64,000 nt of DNA from Chlamydoabsidia padenii (lineage: Eukaryota; Mucoromycota; Mucoromycetes; Mucorales; Cunninghamellaceae), in contig JAIWND010000023.1 in NCBI GenBank assembly GCA_025330725.1, positions 372,001 to 436,000 of the forward strand, written 5' to 3'. Made by a program: the position numbers and the translations under genes. Position 1 is the stretch's first letter. Each line of letters opens with the position of its first letter. Below are positions 58,616-64,000 of this stretch, one piece after another. Below the pieces are notes generated by a model that was not told the DNA's origin, did no database searches, and worked only from the letters and a program-made list of their open reading frames with translations.

Positions 58616-58897
58616 AGGAACCATTATGCTTACTTGCCCCCTTTGTCTCCGTGCCACAGTGACCTCTTTGATCTGTCGTCCTATTACAAACAAACTATTG
58701 AACGACAAGAATCTGCATCCTTGCCATCACCAAAAGCAGATACGGAAACTACATCAACAGTAACGCATGATGATACCATTTGTCATGTGGTGGGCGATAA
58801 ACGAAATATCACCAAAGAAGGAAATGACCCAGCATCTGAAGATCATGTTGACAAGAAGGTGAAAACTCAAATGGATTCCTCATCAACTCCCATTTAG
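57047..58897 (+). CDS. dus2: tRNA-dihydrouridine synthase Dus2
   Basis: An FMN enzyme making dihydrouridine at position 20 of cytosolic tRNAs. Ten exons, 57047-57088, 57155-57206, 57282-57344, 57410-57542, 57609-57770, 57840-57923, 58018-58157, 58227-58333, 58402-58529 and 58660-58897, give 382 aa. Dus hallmarks are VFLAPMVRVGTLPMRLLAL, DLVWTEELVD, DLNCGCPKKFSVQGGMGAALL (catalytic Cys) and LTVHCRLRNQRSSTPANW. VVVNGDVMCWDD and SSVMIARGAQFNPSAF complete the FMN site. The C-terminal ~70 residues are low in complexity, and no dsRNA-binding domain is visible. Intron 9 carries a 76-nt A homopolymer; intron 6 has a 29-nt A-run. Confidence 0.94.
58538..58613 (+). repeat. 76-nt A homopolymer in a Dus2 intron
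   Basis: An uninterrupted A-run sits between the GTAAGTTG donor and the CCACAG acceptor of intron 9. It could be the poly(A) trace of a retro-insertion or a slippage-expanded tract. Its exact length depends on assembly accuracy. Confidence 0.9.
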
Positions 58898-58952
58898 ATT
58901 AGTTTTTTAATATAGTAAAACAGAATAGATCCCCTGCTCTCTTATAATATAT

Positions 58953-59322
58953 ACCTTTTGCCAAAATGGTGTCCCAAGAAAAAAAATTAAAGTGTCGCGC
59001 TTTTAAAAAAAACGGTGTCGCATGTTTTTATAAAAGAGTGTCGCATGATTCAGGAAAATAGTGTCGCATCTAAAAAAAAAAATAGTGTTGTGCGTCTGGC
59101 CAAGGAATATTTTTGCATCACATCTGTTGACGATCGATGAGTTTCTTCGAACGATGTGTAAATGAAGAGAGAAATCTCTAATCCATAGGTCAAAAAGCGT
59201 AAAAGCGTAAAGTAAAATAAAAATTGCAACATCGTCAACATCGTCAACATCGTTAACATCGTTAACATCGTTAACATCGTCAACATCGTTAACATCGTTA
59301 ACATCGTCAACATCGTCACACA
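58953..59322 (+). repeat. Left terminal inverted repeat
   Basis: Contains six heads at 58969 (GTGTCCC), 58992, 59015, 59038, 59061 (all GTGTCGC) and 59085 (GTGTTGT), each followed by an A/T-rich tail. Then comes a unique segment (GGCCAAGGAATATTTTTGCA ...) and a CATCGTCAA/CATCGTTAA array at 59228-59320. Confidence 0.9.
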
Positions 59323-59410
59323 CAAAAAAAGATTTGGGCTGTGAAAAAACCAATTTTGTATTTTTATTTTAACGATTGCTAATTTTTTATATTAACGGTG
59401 CTGATAGCGA

Positions 59411-60544
59411 TTAGGAATCATTTTTTACTTTGTGGTATTTATTCTTCAAACTATGGCTATTCGAGTACTCTGTGAACAGGCCCTTCTTTTTTCCTTCTTC
59501 CCAACAGGCATACCAATTCATTCGACCATTGTTATTCTGTTTCCAAGTATTGACAAATGCAATTATGTTTTCGTTTTTAAAATTTGTAGAACAAGAAGCA
59601 CCATCAAAGTCTTTAGGAAGCTCCATTGGTGTTGTTGCTTCTGTTGGTGTGTTGCTTGATCCCTGTTTCATTGTGTCATACTTCCTTTTGAGACTCGCGC
59701 TATAGTGTCGCCCTGCCTCTGCGTATCTTTGTGCTTGGTTGGGGTTGTCGAAAACGGTCGATAATATTTTCTCAAATTCACTTTGTGTTGCTTGACAAAT
59801 TTTTTGTAAGGCTTCCACTTTGTCATTCTCTGTCTCCTTGTCATTTTTGACCATTTCCATAGCGACCAAGTACAGTTTTGTGATGGTTGGGTCGTCCCAT
59901 CGGTCAATGCTGATGATGCTTTGCTGACCAGACGTCAAGAAATGTGCAAAGGCAATTAAGGGGTCCAATGCATTGATATCATGATTGTCGATAAAAGGGT
60001 CAATACTCTGTTTGGTCAGCATGAAGCAACTAGTTGCGAAATGGCAGCAAGGTGTTTCCAGGAGGTAAGACTTGTTTTGGATAGGTTTGAAGAGGTCCCT
60101 GAGGACTTTGGATTCTGTTTTTGAGATACAGACTATGAATAGGATTGGGAAGATGTGAAAACGCTTGTACACGTTCAGACAGTATTGGACGGCTCGGCAC
60201 ATAAACTCACGTGTCACTGTGTGCTGTATTTCCACTACTACAGGGGATAAGTTGGCAAGATCTGCTGAACGAGGCAAATAGAGAACGTCACACTCTGTAC
60301 CATCGATAAACGTGCTGTCACCGGTCGTGTAGGTGCCTGCAGGAACGTCCAGAAGCGAGGTGGTGATCAGGTCGATAGTAAACTGATTCTTAGCCACGAT
60401 TTTGCTAATTCGATCCGTACCTGGTATATAGTCACGTGGCAATTTGTATTGTAACAGCTCTTCTGGTACTAAAAAAAAAAAGAAGGCATTGTTAATAAGT
60501 TTCAACTTTGGTTTTTGTATTCTATTTGCCTTACTCGTTGTCAT
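59411..60544 (-). CDS. PD-(D/E)XK-like nuclease with Myb/SANT-like C-terminus
   Basis: Exons 60544-60535 and 60468-59411 give 355 aa. The 66-nt intron has GTAAGG/TTTAG borders, but it is also open in frame, so a longer unspliced product cannot be excluded. The N-terminal half has DSTFIDGTECDVLYLPRS, then PVVVEIQHTVTREFMCRAVQ. That is Asp, a spacer, then E-I-Q, the D...ExQ core of Rpn/PDDEXK transposase-type nucleases. Alternating hydrophobic strands follow (FHIFPILFIVCIS). A helical middle leads to a C-terminal segment, ENIIAFVNTWKQNN ... WYACWEEGKKKGLF ... SLKNKYHKVK. Its spaced Trp residues and basic last helix look like Myb/SANT DNA-binding domains. Assignment rests on motif shape only. 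Its position inside TIRs suggests a transposase. Confidence 0.65.
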   Translation of the reverse strand: MTTSKANRIQKPKLKLINNAFFFFLVPEELLQYKLPRDYIPGTDRISKIVAKNQFTIDLITTSLLDVPAGTYTTGDSTFIDGTECDVLYLPRSADLANLSPVVVEIQHTVTREFMCRAVQYCLNVYKRFHIFPILFIVCISKTESKVLRDLFKPIQNKSYLLETPCCHFATSCFMLTKQSIDPFIDNHDINALDPLIAFAHFLTSGQQSIISIDRWDDPTITKLYLVAMEMVKNDKETENDKVEALQKICQATQSEFEKILSTVFDNPNQAQRYAEAGRHYSASLKRKYDTMKQGSSNTPTEATTPMELPKDFDGASCSTNFKNENIIAFVNTWKQNNNGRMNWYACWEEGKKKGLFTEYSNSHSLKNKYHKVKNDS

Positions 60545-60596
60545 GACAATTTGGGGAAAGAGGTAAACAGACAGTATCTCCAAAAAAAAAAAGATT

Positions 60597-61060
60597 CGCC
60601 AAGTGTCTCCCTTTTTTTTCAATTTCGGGCGGCGTCCAAACTAAGATCGCGATGTTGACGATGTTGACGATGTTGACGATGTTGACGATGTTGACGATGA
60701 CGATGTTGACGATGTTGACGATGTTGACGTTGACGATGTTGACGTTGACGATGTTGACGTTGACGATGTTGACGATGTTGACGTTGACGATGTTGACGTT
60801 GACGATGTTGACGATGTTGACGATGACGATGACGATGTTGACGTTGTTGATGTTGTCATCGTCAACATCGTCAACATCGTCAACATCGTCAACGTCAACA
60901 TCGTCAACATCGTCAACATCGTCAACATCGTCAACATCGTCATCGTCAACATCGTCAACATCGTCAACGTCAACATCGTCAACGCCAAGTGTCTCCCTTT
61001 TTTTTTAATTTCGGGCGGCGTCCAAACTAAGATCGCGATGTTGACGATGTTGACGATGTT
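60597..61060 (+). repeat. 386-bp direct duplication of the nuclease gene's upstream block
   Basis: CGCCAAGTGTCTCCC, then TTTCGGGCGGCGTCC and AAACTAAGATCGCGATGTTG, occurs at 60597-60657 and again at 60983-61043. The copies enclose the minisatellite hairpin, so the block was duplicated in tandem. Confidence 0.9.
60650..60983 (+). repeat. Inverted 9-bp minisatellite arrays (giant hairpin)
   Basis: About 200 bp of GATGTTGAC (with 6-bp GACGTT/GACGAT variants) up to about 60853 are followed by about 130 bp of the reverse complement GTCAACATC. Transcribed or single-stranded, the two halves can pair over more than 100 bp. Confidence 0.92.
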
Positions 61061-61245
61061 GACGTTGACGATGTTGACGATGTTGACGATGTTGACGATG
61101 TTGCAATTTTTATTTTACTTTACGCTTTTACGCTTTTTGACCTATGGATTAGAGATTTCTCTCTTCATTTACACATCGTTCGAAGAAACTCATCGATCGT
61201 CAACAGATGTGATGCAAAAATATTCCTTGGCCAGACGCAAAATCT

Positions 61246-61304
<59 letters not shown>

Positions 61305-61447
61305 AAAAGCACAACACTATTTTTTTTTAGATGCGACACTATTTTCCTGAATCATGCGACACTCTTTTATAAAAACATGCGACACCGTTTTTTTTAAAAG
61401 CGCGACACTTTAATTTTTTTTCTTGCGACAACATTTTGGCAAAAGGT
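61023..61447 (-). repeat. Right terminal inverted repeat, interrupted by T56
   Basis: The arm mirrors the left arm, with heads (as GCGACAC) at 61333, 61356, 61379, 61402 and a GCGACAA at 61425, exactly 23 bp apart. It carries an extra AAAATCTAG-T56-GAAAAGC at about 61239-61310, flanked by GC on both sides, which the left arm lacks. Confidence 0.9.
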
Positions 61448-61772
61448 GTACATTGTATTCTCTTGATAATAATATTAATAAAAAATAATAATAATACCAA
61501 TTATATAAAAACACACATTAACAGTTTATGCACAAAATTGAACAATACATGATCGCATACTATACTAACAAAAAAGTAAGGTATGTCGTCTACATATGAC
61601 CATTGCAAGATAAAGAAGTGGGTTGGCAATGAAAAGATAAACAATGCATGTTACTGCATAAAAAAAAGGGATGATGGGTGTAAGTAGTGCCTTTTCAACA
61701 ACAATAGTGAGTCAACCATGCTTTTATTATTGAGCTATTTCTACCAAACTAAACTAATATTCCGACGCCTAT
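61448..61772. other. Intergenic, no gene seen
   Basis: AT-rich, with an (ATA)n stretch at about 61470-61495. This is the 3' flank of the reductase gene. Confidence 0.3.
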
Positions 61773-63162
<1,390 letters not shown>

Positions 63163-63692
63163 TGTGGATTTTATTGATTAGTGGAAAAGAAAAAAAAGAA
63201 ACTCGAAAATACCAAACTTTATACAAAATCATATTTCAAACGCCGATAGCGCCCCTCTTTTCTTTGCATCTCATCATTTTTAGCCACATCTGCCTTCATG
63301 CAGGCATTACCTCTCTTAATTATTTTGTTTTATGATTTACCCAAACTCATCGATTGGTTTGTGGGGAGGTGGTTGTTATCTCCCCTTCTATCCCCTTTTC
63401 TTTTTTAAGGCTCGAAGGTTTTCACATCATTCAAAGTTAAAAAAAAAAAAAAAAAGCAGGGGCTCTTGCCAGCACCGAATAGCGACATGAGTGCATGTGT
63501 ACCAAGTGTTTTGTCATAATGTCTACCACTTTTGTTGATTGATATGATTGATATAAAGGAGTGTGCTGGAAATGATTTACTGTTCAACCCCTTTTCATGG
63601 TACAATGCATTGATGTCGGCGTATAAAATACCGACATAAAGACTCCGCCGTTTTCTAACCCTCTCTCTCTCTCTTTTTATCTTTTCGAATAA
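63163..63692. other. Intergenic, no gene seen
   Basis: Divergent spacer with TTTCAAACGCCG at 63235-63246, an A-run near 63439 and a (CT)n tract just before the last gene. A 104-codon minus-strand open frame (63405-63719) has no recognisable content. Confidence 0.35.
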
Positions 63693-64000
63693 ATGATGTA
63701 CAAACCTATTGAGCTGCATCTTTTCTTTATCGGCTTCTTCTTTCCACTTGCATGGTTTATAGGCAGTACCGAGAAATCATGTTGTTGTTGTTGCCGTCAA
63801 CCCATCTCACCAGGAACACAAACAAAAAACGATCCTCGAGAAAGACTGGTTGAAAAATGGAGAAAAAGAAATCGAATCGCCGCCACATTGTTTTTGACCA
63901 GTTGCATTGTGGCTGCTGTGCTTATCATGATTCTCAAACCAAGCACATTTGGTTTGCTTGCAAGTAATACTTCGGCCGACACCTCCTCTGCTACAAAGAC
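63693..64000 (+). CDS. Small membrane protein, partial (runs off the window)
   Basis: An open frame of 102 codons continues past the end. Two hydrophobic segments are visible: LHLFFIGFFFPLAWFIGS (residues 8-25) and IAATLFLTSCIVAAVLIMIL (about residues 64-83). Between them is a Cys cluster (CCCCC) and a basic stretch DPRERLVEKWRKRNR. The pattern of one helix ending WxxGS, then a basic WRKRNR segment and a second helix, recurs in uncharacterised fungal membrane proteins. No function is proposed. Confidence 0.55.
   Translation, partial: MMYKPIELHLFFIGFFFPLAWFIGSTEKSCCCCCRQPISPGTQTKNDPRERLVEKWRKRNRIAATLFLTSCIVAAVLIMILKPSTFGLLASNTSADTSSATK

Larger units (their letters stand above)
58953..61447. 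mobile_element. TIR element encoding a PD-(D/E)XK-like nuclease
   Basis: The ends are inverted copies. 58953-59233 matches the reverse complement of 61093-61447 nearly base for base, starting ACCTTTTGCCAAAATG, apart from one insertion in the right arm. Each arm carries GTGTCGC heads spaced 23 bp apart and runs into a 9-bp CATCGTCAA/CATCGTTAA minisatellite. One minus-strand gene (59411-60544) fills the middle, with a minisatellite hairpin upstream of it. No clear target-site duplication could be seen: the left flank is AATATAT and the right flank GTACATT. The family is not one I recognise. Confidence 0.8.

Noticed and set aside
58535..58708. Poly-Lys / poly-Phe open frames
   Set aside because: Translation of the A76 homopolymer inside a Dus2 intron.
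58969..59091. CRISPR-like regular repeat array
   Set aside because: The conserved head is only 7 bp, the tails are A/T runs rather than unique spacers, and the array sits in a eukaryotic TIR.
60641..61247. Repetitive open frames reading MLTMLT and TSSTSS on both strands
   Set aside because: They are the 9-bp minisatellite read in open frames; no start context, domain or conservation.
58945..61455. Target-site duplication of the TIR element
   Set aside because: Left flank AATATAT and right flank GTACATT do not match at any simple length; boundaries may be off by a few bases, so none is claimed.
63405..63719. 104-codon minus-strand frame
   Set aside because: Crosses the promoter and start of the last + gene, and includes A-run-encoded Phe stretch; no recognisable motif.

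Overview
The window looks like nuclear DNA of an early-diverging fungus, most likely Mucoromycota/Mucorales. The reasons are AT-rich intergenic DNA, many short GTAAGT...TAG introns, CT-rich 5' leaders, a CotH spore-coat-type gene, a Ty3/Gypsy element and the overall gene set. I rebuilt exon structures by hand from splice consensus and phase. In every multi-exon gene listed with coordinates the summed exon length is a multiple of three.

Layout. 0.4-5.7 kb (+): uric acid/xanthine permease, Rkm4/SETD6-type SET methyltransferase, Pho80-type cyclin. 6-13 kb is repeat-rich: a decayed intron-containing gene, a DUF1772-like membrane protein, tandem repeats, a gag fragment, a LINE-like repeat copy and a TnpB/Fanzor-like zinc-ribbon relic. 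13.3-17.4 kb is a metal-uptake block: CTR copper transporter, ferric/cupric reductase and, divergent from the reductase, an X325/Bim1-type copper-binding surface protein. 17.7-25.5 kb is housekeeping: mitochondrial AsnRS, TOM40, U2AF35, UTP6. 26-27.3 kb is a broken LINE-like element. 27.9-33.05 kb is tRNA-Glu(UUC) followed 50 bp later by a complete Ty3/Gypsy retrotransposon with apparently identical 258-bp LTRs. 34-36.5 kb: an MSC-domain inner nuclear membrane protein, head to head with Pol III subunit RPC11. 37.7-50.4 kb: ASCC2/Cue3-like CUE protein, GDSL hydrolase, DUF2433+RRM protein, ribosomal eL37, Itc1/Acf1-type remodeller subunit. 51.8-58.9 kb: DNAJC9-like co-chaperone, CotH-like protein, Dus2. 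59-61.4 kb is a TIR element that encodes a PD-(D/E)XK-like nuclease. 61.8-63.2 kb: MDR-family reductase. The window ends inside a small membrane protein gene.

The most unusual item is the element at 58953-61447. It has long terminal inverted repeats, each carrying GTGTCGC heads spaced almost exactly 23 bp apart, plus 9-bp minisatellites including a large inverted array. It carries one gene joining a PD-(D/E)XK-like nuclease to a Myb/SANT-like C-terminus. Other notable points are a textbook candidate -1 frameshift site in the retrotransposon, the copper/iron reductive-uptake cluster, and a motif (TCAAATCCCG) that recurs in intergenic DNA at roughly 50 times its chance frequency.
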